Notes: generated by a model from the letters alone, not told the origin. A DNA stretch of 64,000 nucleotides from Deltaproteobacteria bacterium HGW-Deltaproteobacteria-6 (GCA_002840435.1 PHAT01000005.1:348460-412459), one strand, 5' to 3'; shown: positions 43,422 through 52,777, counted from the stretch's first letter. A program made the numbers and translations.

Positions 43422-44951
43422 TTAAAACATATCTTCCGCTTTTGCCCATTCGGGGATATATCGATAATACTCCGGAGGATGAGCCAGTTGAAGTCCGGCC
43501 AGGGTCACTCTGGCCAGAGCAATGCCCTGGCGGGTGCGGTACAGGCCCGCCTTTCCTGCTGCTTCCAGGATCTCAAGGTATTTGATCAGATCCGCATCCG
43601 TAATTTCGAGCCATTCCCGGATGTCGTCCATCGTCATGTGCAATCCCGGATTAACCCGGTAATTCTCCGCCAGAATCTGCAGCACATCCGCTTCGCTGCG
43701 GGCTTTGGTGCGGGCCGGCGGTTGACCGACAGGCAGCGGAACTTTCAGGTCGGGATCGATCATCCGCTGTGGGATTTTCAAATCGTCTTTCAGGCGTTTG
43801 GTGCCCTGACGATAGATGAGCAGTTTCAGGACTTCCGAGGTTCCCGCGGCAATCTGCGTCAGCTTGGCGTCCTGCATGATGCGCTGCACGGGATAAATTT
43901 TCAGAGCGCCGTTTCCGCCCATGCACTGGATGGCTTCCAATGCCGTCTCCATCAGCGAGTCAGCCGCAAAGAGCTTGGAGATGGCGGACTCAACAGGAAT
44001 TTCACGTCCCAGGTCGATGCAGTGGCAGGAATAGTACATCACCAGTCTGCCGAGGTAAAGCTTCGAAATCATATCCGCGAGCTTGAACTGGTTGGTGGCG
44101 ATATCGCCGGTGGGGCGGCCGAACTGCAACCTTCTTTCCAAATGCTGCTTGGTATAACGGATGCACTCCCGCATCATGCCCAGGATCGGGGCGGCATTCA
44201 AAATTCTTTCGACATTCAGGCCGCCCATCATGATCTTCCATCCGTCGCCTTCCTGCCCCAGACGGTTGAACACGGGAATCCTGGCCTGATCGAAGGTCAG
44301 ATTACCGTTGTAATTACCAAACATGCCGATCATGTCATTGACTCTCTCGATATGGAAGCCGGGAGCGCCTTTCTCCACGACAAAAGCGCTCAGATGACGA
44401 TAGGCAGCCCGGTCCTCCGGTTTGAGGCTGGTCCGGAAATAGCACAGATAAAGATCGGCCGCCGCAGCGGTTGTTTGAAATCTTTTTTTCCCGTTGATGA
44501 TATAACTGTCGCCGTCGCGCACGGCCGTTGATTCGATCGACGCGATATCGGAGCCCGCATAAGGCTCCGTCATGGTGATGCATCCTAAGAGCTCTCCTTT
44601 GGCCATTTTCGGGAGCCACTTCTGTTTTTGTTCCTCGTTTCCATTGTGCAGCAGCTGCGTAGCGCTGCCGAACATGGTGGTCCCCAATGGGCCGACCACA
44701 CCGGCGCGGGCGGCTTCTTCGTTGAGAATCGCCGCACCCGTCACACCCCAGTCTTCAAAATGGCCGCCGTATTTTTTCGGGACCAGGGCGCCGAACCAAT
44801 CCTGTCCGGCCATCAGCTTTGAAGCCTCCCGGGCGAATTCATTTTTTACGATGCCGCGCATGCCCACCGGCATCAGCACATCGTCGACAAATTTCCCGGC
44901 GTCCTCGGCCAGTTTGATCTGGGCTTCACTCCACCACGGGAAAGTATCCAT
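43422..44951 (-). CDS. Acyl-CoA dehydrogenase with C-terminal winged-helix-like extension
   Basis: 509 residues against about 380-400 for the family. The core (1-390) shows CITMTEPYAGSDIAS, the FAD-contact region FQTTAAAADLY, GRPTGDIATNQF and QCMGGNGAL. The usual catalytic Glu near the C-terminus is Ala (IAAGTSEV), whereas Glu248 in LNVERILNAA matches the alternative base of isovaleryl- and long-chain-type dehydrogenases. The ~115-residue extension contains HMTMDDIREWLEITDADLIK followed by YLEILEAAGKAGLYRTRQG, which looks like a winged helix. Last gene of the TetR-led operon. Substrate probably a branched acyl-CoA (inference). Confidence 0.85.
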   Translation of the reverse strand: MDTFPWWSEAQIKLAEDAGKFVDDVLMPVGMRGIVKNEFAREASKLMAGQDWFGALVPKKYGGHFEDWGVTGAAILNEEAARAGVVGPLGTTMFGSATQLLHNGNEEQKQKWLPKMAKGELLGCITMTEPYAGSDIASIESTAVRDGDSYIINGKKRFQTTAAAADLYLCYFRTSLKPEDRAAYRHLSAFVVEKGAPGFHIERVNDMIGMFGNYNGNLTFDQARIPVFNRLGQEGDGWKIMMGGLNVERILNAAPILGMMRECIRYTKQHLERRLQFGRPTGDIATNQFKLADMISKLYLGRLVMYYSCHCIDLGREIPVESAISKLFAADSLMETALEAIQCMGGNGALKIYPVQRIMQDAKLTQIAAGTSEVLKLLIYRQGTKRLKDDLKIPQRMIDPDLKVPLPVGQPPARTKARSEADVLQILAENYRVNPGLHMTMDDIREWLEITDADLIKYLEILEAAGKAGLYRTRQGIALARVTLAGLQLAHPPEYYRYIPEWAKAEDMF

Positions 44952-45036
44952 GTTCGTTCCTTTCTATTGCAGGATGATCCTGCACGATTCACTGCCGGAA
45001 GGTATTTCCGGCGTTTCATTCCTGATCTGCGCGGTA

Positions 45037-46599
45037 TCAGAACTTGGTCGGCCAGTTGGCGAGCCGGTGTTCGCCGATACCTCCCGTGCGCTGATCCACG
45101 CAGATGTTCAGGGCGCGGATAAGGTAATTGCGCGTCTCGCGCGGGTCGATGACGTCGTGGAAGAAATGGGCGCCGACCGCCGAATAGGGGGCGCTGTCTC
45201 TGACCATCTCTGAGATGTACTTGTCTTTTTGTTCTTTGAGCTCGGGCGAATTGGCCATTTTTCCGGCAAAGACAATATTGGCGGCGATCTCCGGCGCGAC
45301 AAAACTCACCTCGGCCGTCGGCCAGGCGACAATAAAATCCGTTCTGCATCCCGGTCCGGCCATGGTGTGAAAAGCCATGCCATAAGCCTTGCGGACAATC
45401 ACCGTAATCTTGGGAACGGTGATCTGCCCCAGGGCATTCATGAAATTCATCACCCGGGCGCCGACACGGTTGCGCTCCGCTTCCTTCCCGACCAGAAATC
45501 CCGGCGTGTCTTCGAAAAAGAGCAGAGGAATATTGAAGGAATCGCATAAAACCAGGAAGCTGGTAATTTTGTCGATGCCGTTGGTGTCGATTGCGCCGGC
45601 GCCGAAAGACGGCTGATTGGCGACAATGCCGACCACTTCGCCGTTTAACCGCGCGAGTGACGTGATGACGCTTTTGGCAAAAGATGGCTTGACCGGAAAT
45701 AAAATGCCGCCGTCGACAATCGTGCTTAAAATCTTATTCATGTCATAAGCGCGGTTTCTTTTTTCCGGCAGAATATTCAGGATTTTATCCATGCCGCTGC
45801 CGGAACCATCAGGCACCGCCATGACCGGCGGCTTTTCATCACAATGCGCGGGCATATAGGCTAAATACTCACGGATGATGTCCAGGCATTCTTCATCGTT
45901 TTCCGCGACGCGGTCTACATTGCCGGTGATTTCCGCATGGACCTTCCATCCGCCCAGCTCCTCATCCGAAATCTTTTCACCGATCGCCAGTTCCAGCACG
46001 CGGGGCCCGGATACGCCCATGGCGCTACCCTTGACCTGGACGACAAAATCCGAAAGGCACGCCATCCAGGTGGGCATACCGTAGCATTCCCCCATAATGG
46101 CAGTGACCTGGGGCGACTTGCGCACGCGGCTCATGGCCTGCACAAAGGTGTCATAGCCGCCGCCTCCGAAGGACGCCAGCCCCTTGGCCCCCATGATGTC
46201 GGGCATTCTCGCTCCGCCGGCCTCGCCCAGATAGACCAGCGGAAAGCCTCTGCGAACCGCTTCACTTTTGATATCCACTTCCTTGCGCGCGGCCACCCGG
46301 CTGCTGGTTGCTGCAAGGACGGTAAAGTCATTGGCGATGACTGCCACAGGCCGGCCGTTGATTTTGCCGTAACCGCCTATTTTACTGTCCGCGGGCGTTT
46401 TATCTTCCATGCCCGGAACGTCCGAACAATTGAACATCCCCACTTCCAGAAAGGTATCGGGGTCCAAAAGACGCGGTATCCGTTCCCGCGCGGTCAATTT
46501 ATTCTTGTCGTGTTGTATTTTGATTTTTGCGGGTCCGCCCATCCGGCGGGCCTTTTCCCTGCGTTTTTCCAGCTGATCCAGTTCCTGCTCAAATGGCAT
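45037..46599 (-). CDS. Acyl-CoA carboxylase carboxyltransferase subunit
   Basis: 520 residues from MPFEQELDQLE, preceded by GAGGA. Both crotonase-fold halves are present: GFPLVYLGEAGGARMPDIMG with GVSGPRVLELAIGE in the N-domain, and IPLLFFEDTPGFLVGKEAERNRVGARVM with KITVIVRKAYGMAFHTMAG in the C-domain. This is the PccB/MccB/MmdA type, which moves a carboxyl group between biotin and an acyl-CoA. No biotin-carboxylase or biotin-carrier gene lies in the window, so it must borrow one or work in a decarboxylase. Confidence 0.88.
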   Translation of the reverse strand: MPFEQELDQLEKRREKARRMGGPAKIKIQHDKNKLTARERIPRLLDPDTFLEVGMFNCSDVPGMEDKTPADSKIGGYGKINGRPVAVIANDFTVLAATSSRVAARKEVDIKSEAVRRGFPLVYLGEAGGARMPDIMGAKGLASFGGGGYDTFVQAMSRVRKSPQVTAIMGECYGMPTWMACLSDFVVQVKGSAMGVSGPRVLELAIGEKISDEELGGWKVHAEITGNVDRVAENDEECLDIIREYLAYMPAHCDEKPPVMAVPDGSGSGMDKILNILPEKRNRAYDMNKILSTIVDGGILFPVKPSFAKSVITSLARLNGEVVGIVANQPSFGAGAIDTNGIDKITSFLVLCDSFNIPLLFFEDTPGFLVGKEAERNRVGARVMNFMNALGQITVPKITVIVRKAYGMAFHTMAGPGCRTDFIVAWPTAEVSFVAPEIAANIVFAGKMANSPELKEQKDKYISEMVRDSAPYSAVGAHFFHDVIDPRETRNYLIRALNICVDQRTGGIGEHRLANWPTKF

Positions 46600-46686
46600 G
46601 CTCTTATCCTCACGGTCCTTCCATTTGCTGTGATCGATCCCGCAGAGAAGCACAGGATTGATCGCTGCCTGTTCAGTCTTGATGAT

Positions 46687-48132
46687 TTATCCGTCTTCCT
46701 TAATCTTTGCGTGGTAGCTTGTGAATTTGCTCAAAGCGATGGCCGCCCGCTGGATTGAAGGGAAGACCGCAATTCCCGCGGCGGACAGTTCCATAGCTGC
46801 TTTCTGCGCCAACAGCTTCATATCCGCGGAGCTGTAGCTGTGCAGGATCACCGCCAGCGGTTTGTTCAAACCCTTCTTGACTTGACCGATCAGCTGGAGA
46901 AATGAGCCCACCCAGAATTCCTTTTCTTTGTTGGAAACCAGGCCGAAATGGTCAAACGCCACATGGATAATCAGCATGTCGGCTTCTTCAGACTGATCCA
47001 GGGTGTTCATGGTTTTGAAGAATTTGTCGGGCGTTTCAAAATTATTGAGGTCGATCGGATTCTTAAAGATCCGTCCGGCTTCCGAGGAAAACACATCAAT
47101 CAGGCTTTGCCGCAGATCATTGCTGATCCTTGGCAGCTCCAGTCCCGTCCGACTGAATTCATCCGCAAGGATCACACTGGCGCCGCCGCCGATCCCGACA
47201 ATTACTATCCGGTTTCCCGTGGGCGCCGGCATGTGCTGAAACGCCAGGGCGATATCCATCATTTCCTCAATGCAGCCTGCACGGATGGCTCCCGTCTGCG
47301 CAAGCACGCCCTCCCATATCTGATCGGAACCGGCCATAGCCGTTGTGTGCGATACCGCCGCCTCGGCTCCGGATTCCGAAGTGCCGACTTTCAGAATAAC
47401 GACGGGCTTTGTTTTAGCGGCAGCTTTGAGCGTTTTGAAGAACCGCGGCCCCTGGTGCACGCCTTCAATGTAAGCTGTAATAATTTTCGTTTCCTCATCC
47501 TGCGTCAGATATTCCAGAAAATCCGATTCATTGAGATCCGCGCCGTTGCCCATGCTGATCACTTTGCTGAAAAACACGCCTCTGCTGTTGCCTTCCTGAA
47601 TGCAGTGCGCGGCATTGCCTCCACTCTGGGAGATCATGGCCACAGGCCCCGCGGTTTTGTCATAGCCGGCATTAAAACTCAGTCCGCCGGACGGGCAATA
47701 GAAGCCCAGGCAATTAGGACCGATCACGCGGATGCCGCCCTTCCTGGCCCTGGCGATAATATCCGCCTGCAGACGTTTGCCTTCGGCGTTTTCAATCTCG
47801 CTGAAGCCTGAGGTAAAGAAATGAATGGCCCGGACGCCTTTTTCGGCCGCATCGGTGACCAGCTGCGGCGTATAGGGGGCAGGGATGGCCGAGATAATGA
47901 AATCCACCTGATCGGGAATATCTTTAACGCTTTTGTAAATGGTCCTTCCCATGATTTCGCCGCCGGTGGGATTCATCGGGTAGATTTTTCCCTTGAAGCC
48001 GAACTCGGTCAACCCTTCAAGATATTTCAGGCCGAAATTAAACTTGTTGGCATTCTCCGATACGCCGGCAATGGCGATCGTTTGGGGATGAAATAAGAAA
48101 TCGAGGTTTTCCGGATTATTCATGGCAGACAT
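46687..48132 (-). CDS. ADP-forming acyl-CoA synthetase, CoA-binding/ligase (alpha) part
   Basis: About 481 residues. Rossmann CoA-binding domain IAIAGVSENANKFNFG, then the ligase domains MISQSGGNAAHCI and VSHTTAMAGSD, the latter carrying the phosphorylatable His. The ATP-grasp (beta) part is absent, so a partner subunit encoded elsewhere is needed to make or use ATP. Couples acyl-CoA hydrolysis to ATP formation or the reverse. ATG chosen after GAGGGAG. Sits directly after the TetR gene in the same direction. Confidence 0.85.
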   Translation of the reverse strand: MSAMNNPENLDFLFHPQTIAIAGVSENANKFNFGLKYLEGLTEFGFKGKIYPMNPTGGEIMGRTIYKSVKDIPDQVDFIISAIPAPYTPQLVTDAAEKGVRAIHFFTSGFSEIENAEGKRLQADIIARARKGGIRVIGPNCLGFYCPSGGLSFNAGYDKTAGPVAMISQSGGNAAHCIQEGNSRGVFFSKVISMGNGADLNESDFLEYLTQDEETKIITAYIEGVHQGPRFFKTLKAAAKTKPVVILKVGTSESGAEAAVSHTTAMAGSDQIWEGVLAQTGAIRAGCIEEMMDIALAFQHMPAPTGNRIVIVGIGGGASVILADEFSRTGLELPRISNDLRQSLIDVFSSEAGRIFKNPIDLNNFETPDKFFKTMNTLDQSEEADMLIIHVAFDHFGLVSNKEKEFWVGSFLQLIGQVKKGLNKPLAVILHSYSSADMKLLAQKAAMELSAAGIAVFPSIQRAAIALSKFTSYHAKIKEDG

Positions 48133-48156
48133 CTTCTCCCTCAATATTTAAATGGA

Positions 48157-48801
48157 TTACGGGATGATCGCTTTCAGAATGGTTTCCTCAGCCAGGTTCA
48201 GATATTCTTCACGGGTGTATCTATCAAGATTCCAGCTTCTCAGGGGATAAAGCGATAGTTGGAAGACAAGCATGTTGGCTGCAAAAAAAGGATCCCGGAC
48301 ATTAAAAACCTTTTTTTCGACTCCCCTGGCAATAATGCCCTCAAAGATTTTGATCAGTTCATTCTCTTTTTTTAAAACGATTTTCAAAAATTTGGGGGGT
48401 AGAACTCTGGTTTCCCGATACATCATCAGAACATCATTCATGGCGTCATGAATCATTTCCAGCATCTGACGGAGAGCTGTTTTCAACTGCAAATCAGGAT
48501 TGTCGATTTCCAAAATACCTTCCTGTACGAACCAATCCATCGCGGGCCCATGATACATGTCAAAAGCAAGGCAAAGAATGTCTTCCTTATTGCTGATATA
48601 ACTATACAGATTTCCCAGGTTGATGCCAGTTGCCTTGGAGATGTCGCGCATGGTGGTTTGGGAATACCCTTTTTTAATGAATAATTTTGATGCTTTTTTT
48701 ATAATCAGCTGCTGCCTTTTATTGACAGGGTCCTGACGGGTGCTCCCGGATTTTCCTGCGGCGGTTTCTGTAACAGGGTGACTGTCGTTGGTTTTGGCCA
48801 T
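48157..48801 (-). CDS. TetR-family transcriptional regulator
   Basis: 214 residues. The HTH is clear: KLFIKKGYSQTTMRDISKATGINLGNLYSYISNKEDIL at about residues 40-77. The C-terminal ligand-binding domain (MYHGPAMDWFVQEGILEID onward) resembles regulators of fatty-acid and aromatic acyl-CoA pathways. First gene of the operon with the synthetase, carboxyltransferase and dehydrogenase (25 bp to the next start). The AAAC/GTTT inverted repeats at the island's promoters are its likely targets; an acyl-CoA inducer is expected. Confidence 0.9.
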   Translation of the reverse strand: MAKTNDSHPVTETAAGKSGSTRQDPVNKRQQLIIKKASKLFIKKGYSQTTMRDISKATGINLGNLYSYISNKEDILCLAFDMYHGPAMDWFVQEGILEIDNPDLQLKTALRQMLEMIHDAMNDVLMMYRETRVLPPKFLKIVLKKENELIKIFEGIIARGVEKKVFNVRDPFFAANMLVFQLSLYPLRSWNLDRYTREEYLNLAEETILKAIIP

Positions 48802-49453
48802 GAGTTCCTCATTTATAAAGTTATGCTAAAAGTATTTTTGTCATTAACACCGCCAATGCGTGACTGGCCCGCTGCATATGACTCTGACCCGGATCATCGA
48901 GAGAAGGTGATGGTCTTTGATGACATGGGGTCCCGTGATACGCAGGGCTCTGTTAATTCAACTTTTTTACATGAGACAGGACGTTTCATTACCAGAGCCT
49001 TTCTTTAAAATCAAGTTCCGTACAAATGATCAAGCGGCGTCGAGCCGCTGGAAAACCCGGCGAATAACTTTGTGCCCATCGGGGCGGAAAGCGGATTTTT
49101 CAAAGCGCCCGCCATGACAATTCCGGAACCCATAAATTTTTGCATCCGTCAGTTCAATGTCTTGTTTTTCACGTCCTTCACGGAAAACTGTTCTACCCGT
49201 AAAAACGGATGCAGCTTAGCAGATCTGGATAAAAAATACAAACGTATGTTTTATTTAAATCTGTAACTATTTAATATTTATGTTTTATATTTAAATTAAA
49301 ATATATTGAATATTAATAAATTTTTATGTATTAGTAACGGCAGGATGAAAAAGATAGAACCGGACAAAATAGATCCCATGTTTTTCAGAGTGGATTTTTA
49401 CTGATAATTTTTCTGATGAGCGTGGATAAATAAACTTTTTTAGGAGGTTACAC
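48802..49453. other. Divergent regulatory gap between tetR and the acyl-CoA ligase
   Basis: About 650 bp without a convincing gene. It holds a small stem (AGCGGC/GCCGCT near 49.03 kb). Near the ligase side is AAACGTATGTTT (49240-49251), flanked by TTATTT, a variant of the AAAC-N4-GTTT operator seen before the SDR operon. The last 170 bp are very AT-rich, as expected of a promoter, but I cannot pick a -35/-10 pair with confidence. Confidence 0.5.
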
Positions 49454-51118
49454 ATGTTTGAAACAAGACCCTGGCTAAATTGTTACGATTACTGTGTCCC
49501 GAAAACGATTCAGTATCCGAAAATTCCCATACAGGATTTGGTCCATCTTGCTGCCGCCATGTATCCGCGTAAAGCATCAACAAATTTTTATGGTTCGGAG
49601 ATGACCTTCCGGCAGATCCGCTCCCAGATGCTGCGCATGTCCAACGCGCTGATCAAATTCGGCGTTAAGAAAGGAGACCGCATCGGCCTCGCGCTTCCCA
49701 ACTGTCCGCAGTACGTCATTGCCTATTATGCGGCGCTGTCCGCGGGCGCCATCGTCGTGAACATGAACCCCATGTACACACATGACGAATTGAAATTCAT
49801 GATGGAAAATTCAGGTTTGCAAACCCTCTTCACCTTTGACATGGTTCTGCCCGTAATGCGGCCTCTGGCCAAAGAACTGAAGTTGAAAAATGTGATCATC
49901 ACGAAGGTAACGGACTACATCCAGGGTCTGCCGGTCAGTACGGCCAAAAGCCTGGAACTGGAAGAAGGCTGGCACCATTTTTCGGAACTCATTGAGACCA
50001 ATACCAATGAGAGTATACCGAAAGTGGCCGTTCATTCCGAAGATCCGGCCATGATTCAGTACACGGGAGGTACGACGGGATTGCCCAAAGGCGCCCTTTT
50101 GTCTCACTCGAATATCGTGTCGGGCGTTTTCCAGAGTTGTCTCTGGGGCAGTGCCGTCACCAATTACGTTCCCCATGCCGAACGCTCCGTCATCAGCGTC
50201 ATTCCTTATTTCCATGTTTACGGCAATACCTTTGCCATGAACTGGTCCATGTTCAATGCCGGCACGCAAATCCTGTTCCCGCGTTTTGAACTGGAAGAAT
50301 TTATGACGATCATTGCCCAATTCAACCAGATCACGTATTTTCCTGCCGTGCCGACGATGATCACGGCGATCATCAGCCATCCCAAAGCCGCCGAACTGGA
50401 CCTTGGTTCCCGTATTCGCCTGATCAGCTCGGGCGGCGCGCCGATGCCTCTGGAGTTGATTCAGAAAGTCAAAGACATGGGCATCTTCTTCAGTGAAGGA
50501 TGGGGGATGAGTGAAACGGCATCCGTGGGGATCTCGAGCCCGATTCTCCGCCATAAGGCCGGGTCCATCGGCTGCCCGGTTACCGACAACCAGGTCCGTC
50601 TTGTGGATATCGAAACAGGTCTTCAGGAGGTTAAACAAGGTGAGCCGGGTGAAATCCTGCTGAAAGGTCCCTCCGTCATGCAGGGCTACTGGGACAATCC
50701 CGAAGAGACGAAAAACCAGTTGAAAGACGGCTGGCTCAGCACCGGCGATATTGCCACCATGGACGAAGACGGCTATTTCTGCATCGTTGACCGCAAGAAA
50801 GACATGATCATCGCGGGCGGCTTCAATATTTATCCCCGCGAGGTTGACGAGGTTCTTTATCAGCATCCCAAAATCGCCGAGGCGGTTTCCGCGGGTGTTC
50901 CCGACGCCTATCGCGGTGAGACCGTCAAAGCCTTTGTCGTCTTGAAAGAGGGTGAAGAAGCAACCGATAAGGAAATTATTGATTTCTGTAAACAGAAACT
51001 CGCGCCCTATAAAGTGCCGAAGACGGTTGAATTCCGCAAAGAACTGCCGAAATCCGCCGTCGGCAAGATCCTTCGCAAGATATTGCGTGACGAGGAAATT
51101 GCTAAAAGCAAAAAATAA
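49454..51118 (+). CDS. Acyl-CoA synthetase (AMP-forming, FadD-like)
   Basis: 554 residues. P-loop YTGGTTGLPKGALLSHSN, the A5 region GWGMSETA, LSTGDIATMDEDGYFCIVDRKKDMI, and the catalytic Lys near the C-terminus in PKSAVGKILRK. Ligates a carboxylate to CoA with ATP giving AMP and PPi. AGGAGG upstream. Paired with the AbfD-like gene 61 bp downstream, so it probably supplies that enzyme or the island pathway with its CoA ester. Chain-length preference is not readable. Confidence 0.92.
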   Translation: MFETRPWLNCYDYCVPKTIQYPKIPIQDLVHLAAAMYPRKASTNFYGSEMTFRQIRSQMLRMSNALIKFGVKKGDRIGLALPNCPQYVIAYYAALSAGAIVVNMNPMYTHDELKFMMENSGLQTLFTFDMVLPVMRPLAKELKLKNVIITKVTDYIQGLPVSTAKSLELEEGWHHFSELIETNTNESIPKVAVHSEDPAMIQYTGGTTGLPKGALLSHSNIVSGVFQSCLWGSAVTNYVPHAERSVISVIPYFHVYGNTFAMNWSMFNAGTQILFPRFELEEFMTIIAQFNQITYFPAVPTMITAIISHPKAAELDLGSRIRLISSGGAPMPLELIQKVKDMGIFFSEGWGMSETASVGISSPILRHKAGSIGCPVTDNQVRLVDIETGLQEVKQGEPGEILLKGPSVMQGYWDNPEETKNQLKDGWLSTGDIATMDEDGYFCIVDRKKDMIIAGGFNIYPREVDEVLYQHPKIAEAVSAGVPDAYRGETVKAFVVLKEGEEATDKEIIDFCKQKLAPYKVPKTVEFRKELPKSAVGKILRKILRDEEIAKSKK

Positions 51119-51179
51119 TATCGGCATGGAAGGCTGCCTGATTTTTGTTATCCGATAAATAAAGCTTAAGGAGAAGATT

Positions 51180-52721
51180 ATGATAAAAACTGTAGAACAG
51201 TATTTGGAAAGTTTAAATGACGGCCGGGAGGTCTGGTGTCTGGGAGAAAAAGTCACCGATGTCCGAACCCATCCGTCGATCAGCACCATCGTCAGAATGG
51301 CAGCCATGGATTATGTATTGCCGAATCATCCCGATTACCGGGATATTTTTGTCACCAAAGATAAAGACGGCGAAGATATCAATTTCCTGCTGACCTCCCC
51401 GAAAACACCTCAGGATATGCTGAGGCGCCGGGAGTGCTACATGACCGGCATGCGCACAGGCGGCGGCGTACTAGTGCACTGCATGGGCGCCGACGCGCTA
51501 GCCTCTTTCAGTGTCGCCGCGGAGGTGATGGACAAGAAACTGGGCACCAACTACATTGAGCGTGTCGAGAATTACCGGCGATACCTGCAGAAAAACGATC
51601 TGGCCCTGACCGGCGCCATTACGGATGTGAAGGGAGACCGCAGTCTGCACCCCTCTCAACAGAAGCAGCATAAAGACTTCTATCTGAGAATCGTGGACCG
51701 GCAAAAAGACGGCATTGTGGTTCGCGGCGCCAAGGTGCATATCAGCGCCTCCCCCTGCGCCAACGAGCTTCTGTGTCTGCCCTGCCGCACCCATGGCGAA
51801 GCGGATAAGGATTACGCCCTGGGCTTTGCCATCCCCGTTGCCACGCCCGGTGTGAAGCTTCTGGCCGTGGAGCCGAATGTGAGGATGTACGGAGAGGAAT
51901 GCGAATTCGATTATCCCGCCTCCGACCACTTGCAGCCTTCGGAGTCGCTGATCGTTTTTGACGATGTTTTTGTTCCCTGGGAACGGGTCTTCATGTGCGG
52001 CGAGTGGCAGTACTCCCAGGTTCTGGCCTATGCCTTTGCCAGCTATCATCGCCTCTTCGGCACCTGCAAAATGACGGGAACGCTGGAGCTGATGACCGGC
52101 GCCGCAAGCCTCATCGCCGAATACAACGGCGTTCAGAATGTTCCGCATGTACGCAAGAAGCTGTCCTGGATGGCCTATATCACGGAGACCGTGCAACTGC
52201 TGGCCAAACAGGCCTGTCTCGATCCGATCACGGAATTCGGCATGGACGTGATGATGCCCAACCGGATGGCCATCAATGCTTCGAAGTGGACCTACGCCAG
52301 CAACTTCCATACAATGTGCCAGCACATGCATGATATCGGCGGCGGATTAACAACCACCGTGCCCGCTTACCGCGACTGGAAGAACCCCGAGATAGCGCCG
52401 TTCATCGATAAATATCTGGCGGCAAAAGACGGCGTTTCCACCGAGGAGCGGCTGCGCATCCTGCGGCTCATTAAAGACTGCACCGGCAATCACTGGCAGG
52501 TTGATACGATTCACGGTGAAGGATCGATGGCGGCCCAGGAGATGTTCCTGTACGGCAGCGCCAACTGGAAGAAACTCCAGGCGGCAGCCCGTCGCGCCGC
52601 GCACATGGACGGGTGGCAGGATGATACCACCTACGGCAAGCTTCCCCTGATCGAGGAAAGCGTCAAAATGCCGAAGATCGATGAATCCTACAAAAGCTTC
52701 GCACCGACGTTAAAGAAGTAA
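51180..52721 (+). CDS. 4-hydroxybutyryl-CoA dehydratase (AbfD)/HpaB-family protein, atypical cluster site
   Basis: 513 residues, aligned over its length with clostridial AbfD (DVKGDRSLHPSQQ, DGIVVRGAKVHIS, EADKDYALGFA, VFDDVFVPWERVF, STEERLRILRLI, HGEGSMAAQ). AbfD binds FAD and a 4Fe-4S cluster through Cys99, Cys103, His292 and Cys299. Here the last three are Cys101, His290 and Cys296, but the first is Val97, one residue is missing between His and the last Cys, and Tyr296 is lost. Lys300 is kept (Lys297). It may still be an iron-sulfur flavoenzyme with an altered cluster, or a cluster-free relative. AAGGAG start. Operon with the acyl-CoA ligase. Confidence 0.82.
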   Translation: MIKTVEQYLESLNDGREVWCLGEKVTDVRTHPSISTIVRMAAMDYVLPNHPDYRDIFVTKDKDGEDINFLLTSPKTPQDMLRRRECYMTGMRTGGGVLVHCMGADALASFSVAAEVMDKKLGTNYIERVENYRRYLQKNDLALTGAITDVKGDRSLHPSQQKQHKDFYLRIVDRQKDGIVVRGAKVHISASPCANELLCLPCRTHGEADKDYALGFAIPVATPGVKLLAVEPNVRMYGEECEFDYPASDHLQPSESLIVFDDVFVPWERVFMCGEWQYSQVLAYAFASYHRLFGTCKMTGTLELMTGAASLIAEYNGVQNVPHVRKKLSWMAYITETVQLLAKQACLDPITEFGMDVMMPNRMAINASKWTYASNFHTMCQHMHDIGGGLTTTVPAYRDWKNPEIAPFIDKYLAAKDGVSTEERLRILRLIKDCTGNHWQVDTIHGEGSMAAQEMFLYGSANWKKLQAAARRAAHMDGWQDDTTYGKLPLIEESVKMPKIDESYKSFAPTLKK

Positions 52722-52744
52722 AAATTATTTATAATTGCAACGGG

Positions 52745-52777
52745 GGGTGAAAGCCCGGTAATCCGGCGCTTTCACCC
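52745..52777 (+). terminator. Strong hairpin after the AbfD-like gene
   Basis: GGGTGAAAGC pairs perfectly with GCTTTCACCC, and inside it CCGG pairs with CCGG around TAAT, with one bulged C. No T run follows, so it may be a processing or factor-dependent stop. A 16-bp perfect palindrome, ACCGGTTATAACCGGT (52851-52866), lies further along the same gap. Confidence 0.6.

Noticed and set aside
43479-44531. 350-codon open frame on the plus strand
   Set aside because: Shadow of the acyl-CoA dehydrogenase gene; the minus-strand product carries all family motifs.
49811-51307. 498-codon open frame on the minus strand
   Set aside because: Antisense to the acyl-CoA ligase gene with intact AMP-binding motifs; no ribosome site and no family pattern.
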